64,000 bases of DNA from Sphingomonas sp. BK580 (GTDB lineage: Bacteria; Pseudomonadota; Alphaproteobacteria; Sphingomonadales; Sphingomonadaceae): contig NZ_JACIAY010000002.1 of assembly GCF_014194975.1 (NCBI RefSeq), forward strand, positions 248,001-312,000, given 5' to 3'. Both the position numbers and the translations under genes were made by a program. Position 1 is the stretch's first letter, and each line of letters begins with the position of its first letter. Below, in pieces: positions 1 through 8,331 of the stretch. Below the pieces are notes generated by a model. That model was not told where the DNA came from and searched no databases. It saw only the letters and a program-made list of their open reading frames with translations.

Positions 1-609
1 TACACCAGCGACGACGCGCTCGACTGGCGGCTGGAGGGCATCGTGCTCGACCATCAGAACAAGGACATGCTGATCTTCGAGGGCAAGGTGCGCGGCACCT
101 TCTGGGCGCAGACTCGGCCGCTCGGCGACCTGTACTTCGCTTACCCGCCCGACAGCGAGTGGCGCGCCGGCCCGTCGATCAACCTGGCCACCTCACCCGA
201 CGCGCTCTACTGGAAGCCGCTCGACGCGCCGGGCATCCGCCCGCACGCCAAGACGATGGCGACCGCGCGCATGGGGGGCGGGGCGCCGCCGGTGCTGACG
301 ACCGTGAACGGGCAGGAGGGCTGGCTGACGCTGTGGCACGGTGTCGAGCCCTCGGGCGTCGTCGGGATCTATCGCACCTATTGGACGCTGCTCGACCGCG
401 ACGACCCGTCGCGCCCGCTCGCCACCAGCGACGACGCGCTGCTGGAGCCGGCACCGGCGCTGACCGAGCCGCTCAAGGAGCAGATGTACCTGGACAATGT
501 CGTCTTCACCACCGGCATCGCCGACGGCGGCGATCACTGGGTCGTGGCGAGCGGGGAGGCGGACCTGGCGTGCCGGATCACGCACGTACCGAAGGGCGCG
601 ATCGGCTGA
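1..609 (+). CDS. GH130-like glycosidase/phosphorylase, 5'-truncated by the window edge
   Basis: The frame is open from base 1, so only the C-terminal 202 residues are present; the internal GTG at 43 is not taken as the start. Alternating short hydrophobic strands with W, G and D (LTLWHGV, IYRTYWTLLD) and a GGGAPPV segment resemble the five-bladed propeller of glycoside hydrolase family 130. That family cleaves or phosphorolyses beta-mannosidic linkages. No signal peptide can be judged. The GT4 gene downstream and the sugar cluster at 13-17 kb suggest oligosaccharide metabolism. The exact substrate cannot be inferred. Confidence 0.75.
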   Translation, partial: YTSDDALDWRLEGIVLDHQNKDMLIFEGKVRGTFWAQTRPLGDLYFAYPPDSEWRAGPSINLATSPDALYWKPLDAPGIRPHAKTMATARMGGGAPPVLTTVNGQEGWLTLWHGVEPSGVVGIYRTYWTLLDRDDPSRPLATSDDALLEPAPALTEPLKEQMYLDNVVFTTGIADGGDHWVVASGEADLACRITHVPKGAIG

Positions 610-621
610 TCGTGCCGGGAA

Positions 622-649
622 GCCGGCACCGCCCGGGAGCGGTGCCGGC
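622..649. terminator. 11-bp perfect hairpin between convergent genes
   Basis: Arms GCCGGCACCGC and GCGGTGCCGGC enclose a 6-nt loop. The hairpin lies between the stop of the GH130 gene (609) and the stop of the convergent small envelope gene (657). There is no T-tract on either side. A bidirectional terminator or 3'-end stabiliser is the likely role. Confidence 0.6.
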
Positions 650-656
650 GGACAGC

Positions 657-899
657 TCAGTTGCTGTCCGAATCGTCGCCGTCGTCGACCGCGATGATCA
701 CGCCGGCGACCACGACCGCGGCGGCCAGCACCAGGCCAACGATCGCGCCGGGCGCGGCGAGCTCGCTCTTGCCCTTGGCGCCGGTCGCGGCACGCGCCGA
801 CTTGGCGACGGAGAGCGAGGCAGCAGGGTTGGCGGCGGCGAGCGCCGGGGTGGCGGTGAGCGCGAGCGCGCTGCCCGCTGCGATGATCGACTTCAGCAT
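657..899 (-). CDS. small exported protein with a C-terminal membrane segment
   Basis: 80 residues starting MLKSIIAAG. The ATG is preceded by an AAGGGAG ribosome site. Residues 1-20 form a signal peptide ending in ALAA. Residues 48-68 are a hydrophobic Val/Ala/Gly segment, and the tail is acidic (DDGDDSDSN). It may remain anchored in the inner membrane with an exposed acidic tail. No function is recognised. It is convergent with the GH130 gene and divergent from the glycosyltransferase. Confidence 0.7.
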   Translation of the reverse strand: MLKSIIAAGSALALTATPALAAANPAASLSVAKSARAATGAKGKSELAAPGAIVGLVLAAAVVVAGVIIAVDDGDDSDSN

Positions 900-1032
900 A
901 GAAACGAACTCCCTTGGTTCCACGAGCGACGACGAAGGCCGAACCTCTCGCAAATTGCTTTAAGCACGGGAGGTGGGCACAGGGCATCCAGAACATGGTG
1001 CGTCGACGCTTTCCCGCCGCTATGTGGCGGCC

Positions 1033-2169
1033 ATGCCACAGCCGCTCTCCCTGCTGCATGTCCTGCCGAGCTTCGACCTCGACGCGCGCGGAGCACGGGT
1101 GGCGCGGCTGATGAGCGCGTTCGGCGATCGTGCGCGGCATCGTCTCGTGGTCGCCGACGCCGCCCGGCTCGCGGCGCGGCAACGTATCGGCAAGGGGGTG
1201 CGGTACGAGATCGCGCAGGAGGCACCGCCGCTCGCGGGCAGGCCCTCGCTGGCGCGCTACGAGGCGTTGGCCAAGCTGATGCGCGGCCACGATCTCGTTC
1301 TCACCTACGACTGGGCCGCGATCGACGCGGTGATGGCGCGCCGCGTCTTCGCGCGCGGGCTCCCGCCGGTGATCCACCACGAGGACGGCTTCGCGGACGC
1401 CGAGGCGGGCGGACTACGCCGCGACCGAACGATCTATCGTCGTCTGGCACTCTCCGCCGCCCACGCGCTGGTGGTGCCGAGCCGCGCGATCGAGCGGATC
1501 GCACTCGAGACGTGGAGACAGCCGCGCGCGCGGGTCCATCGTATCGCGAACGGCGTCGCCACGGCGCTCTACGCCGAGCGACCCGACCCGCGCGCGCTAC
1601 CTGGCTTCGCGCGCAACGAGCGCGAGCTGACGATCGGCGCCGTCGGCGCGCTGCTGCCGCACAAGGACCTGCCCGCCCTGGTGCGCGCGGTCGGCGGGCT
1701 GTCGACCCGCTTCCGCCTGGTCGTCGTGGGCGAGGGGCCCGAGCGCGACGCGATCGAGCGGACCGGGCTGGCGATGGGGATCGACGACCGGGTCGTGCTC
1801 ACCGGCGCGGTCGAGCGGCCCTATCGCTACATGGGGCTGTTCGACGTCCTCGCGCTGTCGTCGACGAGCGAGCAGTCGCCGACCAGCGTGGTCGAGGCGA
1901 TGGCGGCGGGGCTGCCGGTGGTGAGCCCGCCGGTCGGGGATGTCGCCGAGATGGTGGCACCCGAGAATCTTCCCTTCGTCACCGAACATCACGGCGAGGT
2001 GCGGTTGCGCGACGCGATCCAGGCGCTCGCCGGCGACCCCGCGCTGCGCGGACGGGTCGGGGCTGCCAACCGCGCGAAGGCGCGCGCCGAGTTCGACGAG
2101 GCGGATATGATCGCCCGCTACGCGGGGCTCTATGCGGAGGCCGCGGGGCGCCCGGCTTGTCTCGGTTGA
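1033..2169 (+). CDS. GT4-type glycosyltransferase
   Basis: 378 residues with the two-Rossmann GT-B layout of family GT4. The N-terminal acceptor domain starts LSLLHVLPSF. The nucleotide-sugar domain carries IGAVGALLPHKDLPAL near its start and the E-x7-E motif as SEQSPTSVVEAMAAG. ATG 1033 was chosen because an in-frame upstream GTG (973) adds only residues unlike the family. It probably transfers an activated sugar to a cell-surface or secreted glycan. Donor and acceptor are unknown. Confidence 0.8.
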   Translation: MPQPLSLLHVLPSFDLDARGARVARLMSAFGDRARHRLVVADAARLAARQRIGKGVRYEIAQEAPPLAGRPSLARYEALAKLMRGHDLVLTYDWAAIDAVMARRVFARGLPPVIHHEDGFADAEAGGLRRDRTIYRRLALSAAHALVVPSRAIERIALETWRQPRARVHRIANGVATALYAERPDPRALPGFARNERELTIGAVGALLPHKDLPALVRAVGGLSTRFRLVVVGEGPERDAIERTGLAMGIDDRVVLTGAVERPYRYMGLFDVLALSSTSEQSPTSVVEAMAAGLPVVSPPVGDVAEMVAPENLPFVTEHHGEVRLRDAIQALAGDPALRGRVGAANRAKARAEFDEADMIARYAGLYAEAAGRPACLG

Positions 2170-2245
2170 GTCGCAATTTTGTCGCGCTTCCGCCCGATTG
2201 CTTTATACGGACGCGCGCTACGTCAGTGATGGAAGTGGGAAGAGC

Positions 2246-3649
2246 GTGTTCAAGGGGCTGAAGCCGATCGTCTATGGAGGTCGCGAGGTGTGGCCGCTGG
2301 TGGAAGGTGGCAAGGGCGTCGCCGCGACCAACCATGCCTCGGCCGGTGCCTGGGCCGCCGCCGGCGGGATCGGGACGGTCTCCGCCGTCAACGCCGACAG
2401 CTACGACCCGGAAGGCAAGATCATCCCGCAGGTCTACCGCGCACTGACCCGGCGCGAGCGCCACGAGGAGCTGATCGCCTATGCGATCGACGGCGCGGTC
2501 CAGCAGGTGCAGCGCGCGTGGGAGATCGCGGGCGGCAAGGGCGCGATCAACATCAACGTGCTGTGGGAGATGGGCGGGGCGCAGCGCGTGCTCCACGGGG
2601 TGCTCGAGCGTACCCGCGGCCTGGTCTCGGGCGTGACGTGCGGCGCCGGCATGCCCTACAAGCTGAGCGAGATCGCCGCTTCCTACAACGTCAGCTATCT
2701 GCCGATCGTCAGCTCGGGACGCGCCTTCCGCGCGCTGTGGAAGCGCGCTTATTCCAAGGCGAGCGAGTGGCTCGCCGCGGTGGTCTACGAGGATCCGTGG
2801 CTCGCCGGCGGGCACAACGGCCTGTCCAACGCCGAGGACCCGCTCGCCCCCGAGGATCCCTATCCGCGCGTGAAGGCGCTGCGCGAGACGATGCGCGAGG
2901 GCGGCATTCCCGACAGCACGCCGATCGTGATGGCGGGCGGCGTCTGGTACCTGCGCGACTGGAACGACTGGATCGACAATCCCGAGCTCGGCACGATCGC
3001 CTTCCAATACGGCACGCGCCCACTGCTCACGCGCGAGAGCCCGATCCCGGAGGGCTGGAAGGCCAAGCTGATGGAGATCGAGGAGGGCGAGGTGCTGCTC
3101 CACCGCTTCTCGCCGACCGGCTTCTATTCCTCGGCGGTGCGCAACCCCTTCCTCCGCTCGCTCGAGGCTCGATCCGAGCGCCAGATCGCTTTCTCGACGC
3201 AGGAGGCGGGTGACCACGTCTTCCAGCTCGACGTCGGCGTGAAAGGCAAGAACTTCTGGGTGACCCGCAACGACCTGCTGCGCGCGCGCCAGTGGTTCGG
3301 CGAGGGCTTCACCGACGCGCTCAAGACGCCCGATAACACGCTGGTCTTCGTCTCGCCCGGCGAGAAGGCCGAGATCCGCAAGGACCAGGCAGACTGTATG
3401 GGCTGCCTCAGCCAGTGCCTTTTCTCGAGCTGGGCCGACACCGAGACCAACTCGACCGGCCGCCTCGCCGATCCGCGAAGCTTCTGCATCCAGAAGACGC
3501 TGCAGGACATCGCGCACGGCGGCGACACCGACCAGAACCTGATGTTCGCCGGCCATGCCGCGTATAACTTCAAACGCGACCCCTTTTACTCGAACGGCTT
3601 CGTGCCGACGGTGCAGCAGCTGGTCGACCGCATCCTCACCGGCGACTGA
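2246..3649 (+). CDS. nitronate monooxygenase-like FMN enzyme (467-residue form)
   Basis: Starts at GTG 2246 behind a GGAAG site, giving 467 residues. The TIM-barrel fold of the 2-nitropropane dioxygenase family is visible: VTCGAGMPY, the YLPIVSSGRAF strand, AGGVWY for FMN phosphate binding and a glycine-rich GTIAFQYGTRPL segment. The family oxidises nitronates using FMN and O2. This long form has an added C-terminal part with CMGCLSQC and a further Cys (SFCIQK), which could bind a metal or Fe-S centre. The next gene starts 5 nt after its stop. Confidence 0.8.
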   Translation: MFKGLKPIVYGGREVWPLVEGGKGVAATNHASAGAWAAAGGIGTVSAVNADSYDPEGKIIPQVYRALTRRERHEELIAYAIDGAVQQVQRAWEIAGGKGAININVLWEMGGAQRVLHGVLERTRGLVSGVTCGAGMPYKLSEIAASYNVSYLPIVSSGRAFRALWKRAYSKASEWLAAVVYEDPWLAGGHNGLSNAEDPLAPEDPYPRVKALRETMREGGIPDSTPIVMAGGVWYLRDWNDWIDNPELGTIAFQYGTRPLLTRESPIPEGWKAKLMEIEEGEVLLHRFSPTGFYSSAVRNPFLRSLEARSERQIAFSTQEAGDHVFQLDVGVKGKNFWVTRNDLLRARQWFGEGFTDALKTPDNTLVFVSPGEKAEIRKDQADCMGCLSQCLFSSWADTETNSTGRLADPRSFCIQKTLQDIAHGGDTDQNLMFAGHAAYNFKRDPFYSNGFVPTVQQLVDRILTGD

Positions 3650-3654
3650 GGCGA

Positions 3655-4113
3655 GTGACGCCGCTCGCCGCCGCGCTGGACGAGCTGGCGGCGCTGCTGC
3701 GCGGCGCGCGCGATGCATGGTGGGTGATCGGCAGCGCGGCGGCATGGCTGCACGGGGCCGCGACATCGGTCGCCGACGTCGACGTGCTGCTCAGTCCGCG
3801 CGACGCGCGTGACGCGATGTCGGCCTGGCGCGGCGACGTGGTGGTCGGTGAGGCGGGCCAACGCTTTCGCTCGGTCCCGTTCGCGCGGTTGGAAGGCGCG
3901 ACGCTGCCGATCGAGCTGATGCCGGGACTCCAGGTCCGTTCGGCAAATCGGTGGGTGGCGGTTTGGCCCGCCACGCGGCAGTCGGTGGGCGACGTCTATG
4001 TGCCCGAGCGAGCGGAGCTCGAGGCGATCTTCGCTCTGTTCGGCCGACCCAAGGATCGTGCTCGGGCCGATCTGCTCCGCGGACCCGCCGGGCGATCTTC
4101 CGCTCGTTCCTAG
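3655..4113 (+). CDS. nucleotidyltransferase-like protein
   Basis: 152 residues from a GTG start 5 nt after the preceding stop, so probably cotranslated. The N-terminal half reads WWVIGSAAAWLHG followed by ADVDVLLSP. This matches the G-S-x9-12-D-x-D signature of minimal nucleotidyltransferases, which bind NTP-Mg at the paired Asp. No partner HEPN or toxin gene is adjacent, so an MNT/HEPN toxin pair is not supported. Substrate unknown. Confidence 0.6.
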   Translation: MTPLAAALDELAALLRGARDAWWVIGSAAAWLHGAATSVADVDVLLSPRDARDAMSAWRGDVVVGEAGQRFRSVPFARLEGATLPIELMPGLQVRSANRWVAVWPATRQSVGDVYVPERAELEAIFALFGRPKDRARADLLRGPAGRSSARS

Positions 4114-4117
4114 CAGG

Positions 4118-4175
4118 ACGGGGAGAAGCGCCGCTTGCGCGTCATCAAGACGCGCGGCGGCCGCCGTCTCCCCGT
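4118..4175. terminator. nested hairpin between convergent genes
   Basis: Outer arms ACGGGGAGA (4118-4126) and TCTCCCCGT (4167-4175) enclose a second perfect hairpin, GCGCGTC / GACGCGC (4137-4155). It sits between the nucleotidyltransferase stop and the stop of the convergent lipoprotein. It is likely a bidirectional terminator, although no T-tract follows. Confidence 0.6.
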
Positions 4176-4195
4176 TCTCGCCGGAGTGATCGGAC

Positions 4196-4387
4196 TCAGT
4201 CGACCACGGTGCCGACGACCGCGCCGCCGACCCCGCCGACGGCCGCGCCCTTCTCGACGCTCTTGCCCGTCGCTGCCGCCACACCGGCGCCGCCCGCGCC
4301 GCCGATCGCCGCGCCGCGCAGCGTCGAGCAGGCCGACATGTTCACCGCGCAGGCGACGAGCAGGGTGGAGAGAAGAATCTTACGCAT
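4196..4387 (-). CDS. glycine-zipper lipoprotein
   Basis: 63 residues. The signal peptide ends in a lipobox, MSAC, with Cys20 as the lipidated residue. The rest is a glycine-zipper (GGAGGAGVAAATG, GGVGGAVVG) of the kind found in small outer-membrane lipoproteins such as OsmB and Rick_17kDa-like proteins. A GGAAG site precedes the ATG. Envelope stress or structural role inferred from type only. Confidence 0.8.
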   Translation of the reverse strand: MRKILLSTLLVACAVNMSACSTLRGAAIGGAGGAGVAAATGKSVEKGAAVGGVGGAVVGTVVD

Positions 4388-4576
4388 GGATCAACTTCCT
4401 GTGCTGTGGGATGCCCGCTCCAATGACGCGCGAGGCGATGGGTTCCGTCGCGCAACCTTTCGTCACGCGCGGGCCGCGACAAGCCTTCAGCCGCGCGACA
4501 ATGATGACGCCGGCGCAACATCGCTGACATGCCGGCGACAAAGGGGAGGGCGAGGGAGCGTGCGAGGAGATCGCGC

Positions 4577-4753
4577 ATGCACCACGACCACGACGCCGAC
4601 TATCACGCCGCTCGAGCGCGCGCCGAGGCGGTCCGCGCCATCGTCGCCAGCAGCGATGCGGCCGCGGCGATCCACCAGGAACTATGCCTGCGCTATATCG
4701 GCCGGCTGCTCGCCGCCCTGGTGCTCGGTGATGCGGTTCGCGGGCGCGGTTGA
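4577..4753 (+). CDS. small conserved-type protein of unknown function
   Basis: 58 residues starting MHHDHDADYH, with GAGGAG upstream of the ATG. It is predicted helical, with the pattern DADYHAARARAEAVRAIVASSDAAAAIHQELCLRY. No export signal. It is divergent from the glycine-zipper lipoprotein and convergent with flgD. The pattern recalls short sphingomonad proteins of unknown function; this recollection is not verified. Confidence 0.5.
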   Translation: MHHDHDADYHAARARAEAVRAIVASSDAAAAIHQELCLRYIGRLLAALVLGDAVRGRG

Positions 4754-4789
4754 GCCGCGATCGGACCTTCGGGATCACGTACGCCGGCC

Positions 4790-4816
4790 AGCCCCGATCG
4801 ATGGTGATCGGGGGCT
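4790..4816. terminator. hairpin between convergent genes
   Basis: Arms AGCCCCGATC and GATCGGGGGCT (one bulged G) lie between the small gene ending at 4753 and flgD ending at 4938. There is no T-tract. Confidence 0.45.
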
Positions 4817-4937
4817 CGGCCCGGCGCGACGCTGAGGAACCGGCCCGAAGAGCGATCGGGCACGCGTCGCTGACACACCATGACACTGGGCCCGGTAAAA
4901 TCTGCTATGCTCCGCGGCCGGCGCGGTGCCTCCTTGT

Positions 4938-5702
4938 TCAGGCAGTGACGTTCGCGGCAGCGCCGGCGGTGTCGATCGAGAGCAGCGCGTCGAGCGGGTA
5001 ATTGGCGCCGTTGACGGTGACGATGGCACGGCCGTCCAGCATCATCGCCGACGTGATCGTACCGGCCGCGGTGACCGCGCCGTTGATCGTCGCGCCGTTG
5101 ACGTCCTTGGCGACGAGCGAGAGCGTGTAATTGCCCTCGGGCGCCTTGCCGCCGAGTGCGCTGCGCCCGTCCCACACGATCTTGCCCTTGGCGGCGGGAT
5201 CCAGCGCGATCGTCGTCATGACGGAGCCCTTGCTGTCCTTGATCTCCGCCAGCAGCGTCGCCGGCATCTGGCTATACTGGTACGACCAGGTCGCGGGCTT
5301 GTCGGCGGTCAGTCCCGCGACCTGCGTGTCGAACCGCGCCTCGCGCCCGATATAGGATGACGCCTGCGCCAGCTCCTGTGAGGTCAGCTTGGCGACTATC
5401 GTCTTGAGTGTGCTGTTCTGCTGGATCGACTGCTCGGTCTGCGCGAACTGCACCAGCTGATTGGTGAATTGCGCCGTGTCCATCGGGCTGAGCGGATTCT
5501 GGTTCTGGATCTGCGACGTCAGCAACTTCAGGAACATGTTGAAGTCGGCGCTGATCACCGGCTTGGTCTCAGGCGCGGCGGTGGCGTCGCCGCTGGTGTC
5601 GAGCGAGGCGCGGTCGGCCGCTGCCTTCTGTGCGGCGGCTTTCTGCGCGGCGACGGTCGCCGCAGCGGCTTTTGTGTCGGACGTGCTGATCGGGATGGTC
5701 AT
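4938..5702 (-). CDS. flgD: flagellar hook assembly scaffold FlgD
   Basis: 254 residues. The N-terminal export and capping region carries the FlgD hallmark MFLKLLTSQIQNQNPLSPMD followed by TNQLVQFAQTEQSI (about residues 56-95). The C-terminal part has the FlgD Ig-like/tudor pattern (GKIVWDGRSALGGKAPEGNYTL). FlgD caps the growing hook. The reading frame is intact, but its partners are damaged or missing: the upstream fliK is truncated, and no flgE follows downstream. It may be a relic gene or serve a flagellum encoded elsewhere. Confidence 0.9.
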   Translation of the reverse strand: MTIPISTSDTKAAAATVAAQKAAAQKAAADRASLDTSGDATAAPETKPVISADFNMFLKLLTSQIQNQNPLSPMDTAQFTNQLVQFAQTEQSIQQNSTLKTIVAKLTSQELAQASSYIGREARFDTQVAGLTADKPATWSYQYSQMPATLLAEIKDSKGSVMTTIALDPAAKGKIVWDGRSALGGKAPEGNYTLSLVAKDVNGATINGAVTAAGTITSAMMLDGRAIVTVNGANYPLDALLSIDTAGAAANVTA

Positions 5703-5714
5703 GATGGCGATTCC

Positions 5715-6027
5715 TCAGGCGAAGACGTCGACGAGGCCGCTCGAGCGCAGCCGGCGGGGCGTGGCAGTGGCGGTGGGGCGGTCCGCGGTGGGTTCCGTGA
5801 GCGCGGCATAGCGCTGGTCGCGCGCGACGGCCGCCTCCCACCGCTGACCGCCCCCCGACTGCCGTTCCGAGAAGTGGAACGACTGAGCGTGCGCGCGCAC
5901 ACCCGCGTCCGCCAGGGCCCGCTGCAGCTGATCGAGGTCGTGACGCAGCAGGTCGAGCGCGGCGCGATTGTCGCTCGCGACCACGGCGCGGAGGTCGCCC
6001 TCGGGTCCGAAGCTCAGCTGCACGTCG
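5715..6027 (-). pseudogene. fliK: 3' remnant of fliK (hook-length control), 5' part deleted
   Basis: Only about 100 C-terminal residues remain, from DVQLSFGPEGDLRA through ASDNRAALDLLRHDLDQLQ to a FHFSERQSGGG tail. This is the conserved Flg_hook domain of FliK. Upstream of about 6027 the frame reads into the antisense of motB, so several hundred N-terminal residues are gone. The stop lies 12 nt before flgD, the usual fliK-flgD order. The protein would lack its export signal and ruler. Confidence 0.8.
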
Positions 6028-6762
6028 ATGCTGCTGTGGCTGATCGCGACGCCCGACAAGGGTCGGCTCAAGGGGCTGGCGCAATATTTCTCCACCGCGG
6101 TGACGACCATGGCGCCGGCGGCGCAGTCCGATCAGCCGGAACTCGAGCCGGGCACCGGGGGGCGACTGCGGCGTGCGCAGGGTGACCAGTCAGAGGCCTC
6201 CGGTATCCTGAGCGCGGAGGCCGGCACCGTCGGCGCGTCGCGCGGCGGCACCGCGAACATCCCGGCCGCCAGCCGGCGCGCGCTTGCCGACGAGCTCAGG
6301 ATCGCGCTCGAACTCGCGCCCAACGCTACCCTGGGGCCGCGCGCGGTGCAGGTCGAGCGCGAGCGTGACGGCATTCGCATCACGCTGATGGATACCGCGC
6401 AGCAGAGCATCTTCGCCGGGCCGACCGCCGAGCTGAATGGCTACGGCCGCGCGCTGCTCGCGCACGTCGCGCGCCGGCTCCAGCATGTCGAGGCGCAGCT
6501 CGCGATCGAGGGGCATACGAGCGCCGAGGGTGGTGCGCAGAGCGCGGCGAACTGGCGATTATCGGGCGCCCGGGCGGAGGCGGCGCGCGACGCGCTGGTG
6601 GCGGACGGACTGTCGCCGGACCGGTTCGCGCAGATCGTCGCGCGCGCCGGTACGCAGCCGGTCTATCCCGACCAGCCGAGCCGCCCCGAGAATCGACGGA
6701 TCGCGATCATCGTGCTGTCCGAACCTTCCGCGCTGCCGCGCGACGTCAGCCTTCGCTTCTGA
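6028..6762 (+). pseudogene. motB: motB lacking its 5' end (stator protein remnant)
   Basis: The frame resumes inside the MotB transmembrane helix (MLLWLIATPDKGR, then GLAQYFS). It continues through a linker to a complete OmpA-like peptidoglycan-binding domain (IEGHTSAEGG, NWRLSGARAEAARDALVADG, PENRRIAIIV). The cytoplasmic N-terminus and the proton-channel Asp are missing, so ion flow is not possible. There is no ribosome site before ATG 6028. It meets truncated fliK head-to-head at about 6024-6032. Confidence 0.8.
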
Positions 6763-6780
6763 GCTTCAAGGAACATCGCG

Positions 6781-7209
6781 GTGCCTCCATTCGCGCGTCG
6801 TCTGCTCGTGTTACTCTGCGGTGTCGCCGTCGGCAGCCTGAGCGCCATCGAAGTGAGTCACTGGGTGGCAGGTGACAATATATTCGCGGCCGCCCCGCGG
6901 CGCGAGTTCATGCCGATCGGCACGCTGACCGCGCCGCTGGTCGGGACCGACGGTCATCTGCTCGGCTATCTCAGCTTCGACGCGGAGATCGAGGTGCCGG
7001 TCCGGCACGAGCATGAGATACGCTCGGGGCTGCCGGTGCTCGCCGACGCGGTCAACCGCACCAGTTTCGCCGCGCCCATCGCCGGTCCGGCGGACGGCTA
7101 CGTTCCGCAACTGCAGGTGCTGCGAGAACTCGTCCACGCCGCGGCGCTCAAGACCTATGGCCCCGATGTGGTGTCGCGCACGGTCATCACGCGCGCCGCT
7201 CTTACCTGA
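6781..7209 (+). CDS. membrane-anchored protein next to motB, possibly FliL-like
   Basis: 142 residues from GTG 6781, 18 nt after motB. There is one N-terminal membrane segment (residues 6-26), followed by a periplasmic domain with the pattern APLVGTDGHLLGYLSFDAEIEV and LPVLADAVN. This is roughly what FliL shows (a beta strand pair, then a helix with a Leu-Pro turn). The FliL assignment is a weak resemblance supported by position; the protein may be a sphingomonad-specific flagellar accessory. Confidence 0.5.
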   Translation: MPPFARRLLVLLCGVAVGSLSAIEVSHWVAGDNIFAAAPRREFMPIGTLTAPLVGTDGHLLGYLSFDAEIEVPVRHEHEIRSGLPVLADAVNRTSFAAPIAGPADGYVPQLQVLRELVHAAALKTYGPDVVSRTVITRAALT

Positions 7210-7521
7210 GCGGGCTCCGACCGCACGGGCGCCGCTCGTCTCGTCTCCGACCCGCGCCTGGTTGCGCCGTCGGGCGCGAGGCAGCAGTGGAGCATCGATG
7301 AGCCGATCTGGGGAGAGAAGGGTTGGCCCAACGCACCGACGGAGGACCAGCCGGCCGAGCGCCGGCGCAGGAACGATCAGCCGCTCCGCGAGCGCCTCCT
7401 GACCTCAACGCGATGCCTCTGCATCTCGGCGCCGCGAGGCCGCGCCCTCGCTCACGCCGGCGGAGCCATGTCGCCGCCGACGCTTGGCTGGAACGGGATC
7501 GGTGCACGGCGACCCAGCCGA
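7210..7521. other. intergenic region without a recognisable gene
   Basis: 312 bases between the FliL-like gene and the stop of the shikimate-dehydrogenase-like gene. Reading all frames gives only Arg/Pro/Ala-rich translations with no ribosome site or family signal. It may be decayed flagellar-cluster DNA. Confidence 0.4.
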
Positions 7522-8331
7522 TCATGCCGCCAACGCATAGGCCTCCGCCGCCGCGACCTGCGCCGCGCTGGGCCGCACCCCGGTGTAGAGCACGAACTGC
7601 TCGAGCGCCTGAAGCTTGGCGATCTCGGCACCGGTGATCACGCGCTTGCCCAACGCGCGCGCCAGCCCAAGCAGCGGCGTCTCGACCGGCTTGGCGACGA
7701 CGTCGATCACCACCTCGGCCGCCTCGACCTGCGCGGGCGTGAAGGCGAGCGCCTGGGCGTCCGGACCGGTCATGCCGAGGGGGGTGACGTTGACCAGCAC
7801 CGGCGCGCGCAGCGTCTCCCCATCGACCCCCCAGTCGCAGCCCAGCGCCTCCGCCAGCGCGCGCCCCTTGGCCGTGTTGCGCGCGACGATCACGCCCGCG
7901 GCGAAGCCGGCGTCGACGAGCGCGGTCGCGGTGGCCTTCGCCATGCCGCCGCTGCCGCGCAGCAGGAACGGCGCGCGCACGAGCGGCTCGACCAGCGCGC
8001 GCACCGCGCTGTAGTCGGTGTTGTAGCCCAACAGCCGTCCGTCGTCGTTGACGATCGTGTTGACGCTGTCGATCGCCGCGGCGGAGTCGCGCAGCCCGTC
8101 GAGCAGCGGGATGACGTCCTCCTTGAACGGCATCGAGACCGCGCAGCCGCGGATACCGAGCGCGCGGATGCCGCGCACCGCGCCTTCGAGGTCGGCGGTG
8201 GTGAAGGCCTTGTAGACATAGTCGAGCCCGAGCGCGTCGTAGAGGTGGTTGTGGAAGCGTGAGCCGAAGGTCCCGGGGCGCGCGGCGAGCGACATGCACA
8301 GGCGGGTGGTCGGGCCGATCGGTGGCTTCAT
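7522..8331 (-). CDS. shikimate dehydrogenase family protein
   Basis: 269 residues. The substrate domain has KAFTTADLEGAVRGIRALGIRGCAVSMPFKEDV, with the catalytic Lys in MPFK. The NTD motif of the family is present as GYNTDY. The nucleotide loop is degenerate (RGSGGMAKATATAL instead of GxGGxxxA, with R for the first G). The second half matches AroE-type enzymes, which reduce 3-dehydroshikimate with NADPH. The N-terminus is atypical (MKPPIGPTTRLCMSLAARPG) and lacks the S-x-S shikimate motif. It may be an AroE paralogue acting on quinate or another acid rather than the pathway enzyme. Confidence 0.75.
   Translation of the reverse strand: MKPPIGPTTRLCMSLAARPGTFGSRFHNHLYDALGLDYVYKAFTTADLEGAVRGIRALGIRGCAVSMPFKEDVIPLLDGLRDSAAAIDSVNTIVNDDGRLLGYNTDYSAVRALVEPLVRAPFLLRGSGGMAKATATALVDAGFAAGVIVARNTAKGRALAEALGCDWGVDGETLRAPVLVNVTPLGMTGPDAQALAFTPAQVEAAEVVIDVVAKPVETPLLGLARALGKRVITGAEIAKLQALEQFVLYTGVRPSAAQVAAAEAYALAA

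Noticed and set aside
159..2261. Long plus-strand open frame (700 codons) across the GH130 and GT4 genes
   Set aside because: Arg/Gly/Ala-rich translation with no family pattern, in a different frame from two recognisable genes; typical of very GC-rich DNA.
1979..3766. Long minus-strand open frame (595 codons)
   Set aside because: Antisense of the nitronate-monooxygenase-like gene; low-complexity His/Arg/Val translation.
3655..4113. Toxin-antitoxin pair of MNT/HEPN type
   Set aside because: Only the nucleotidyltransferase-like half is present; no HEPN-like gene adjoins it.
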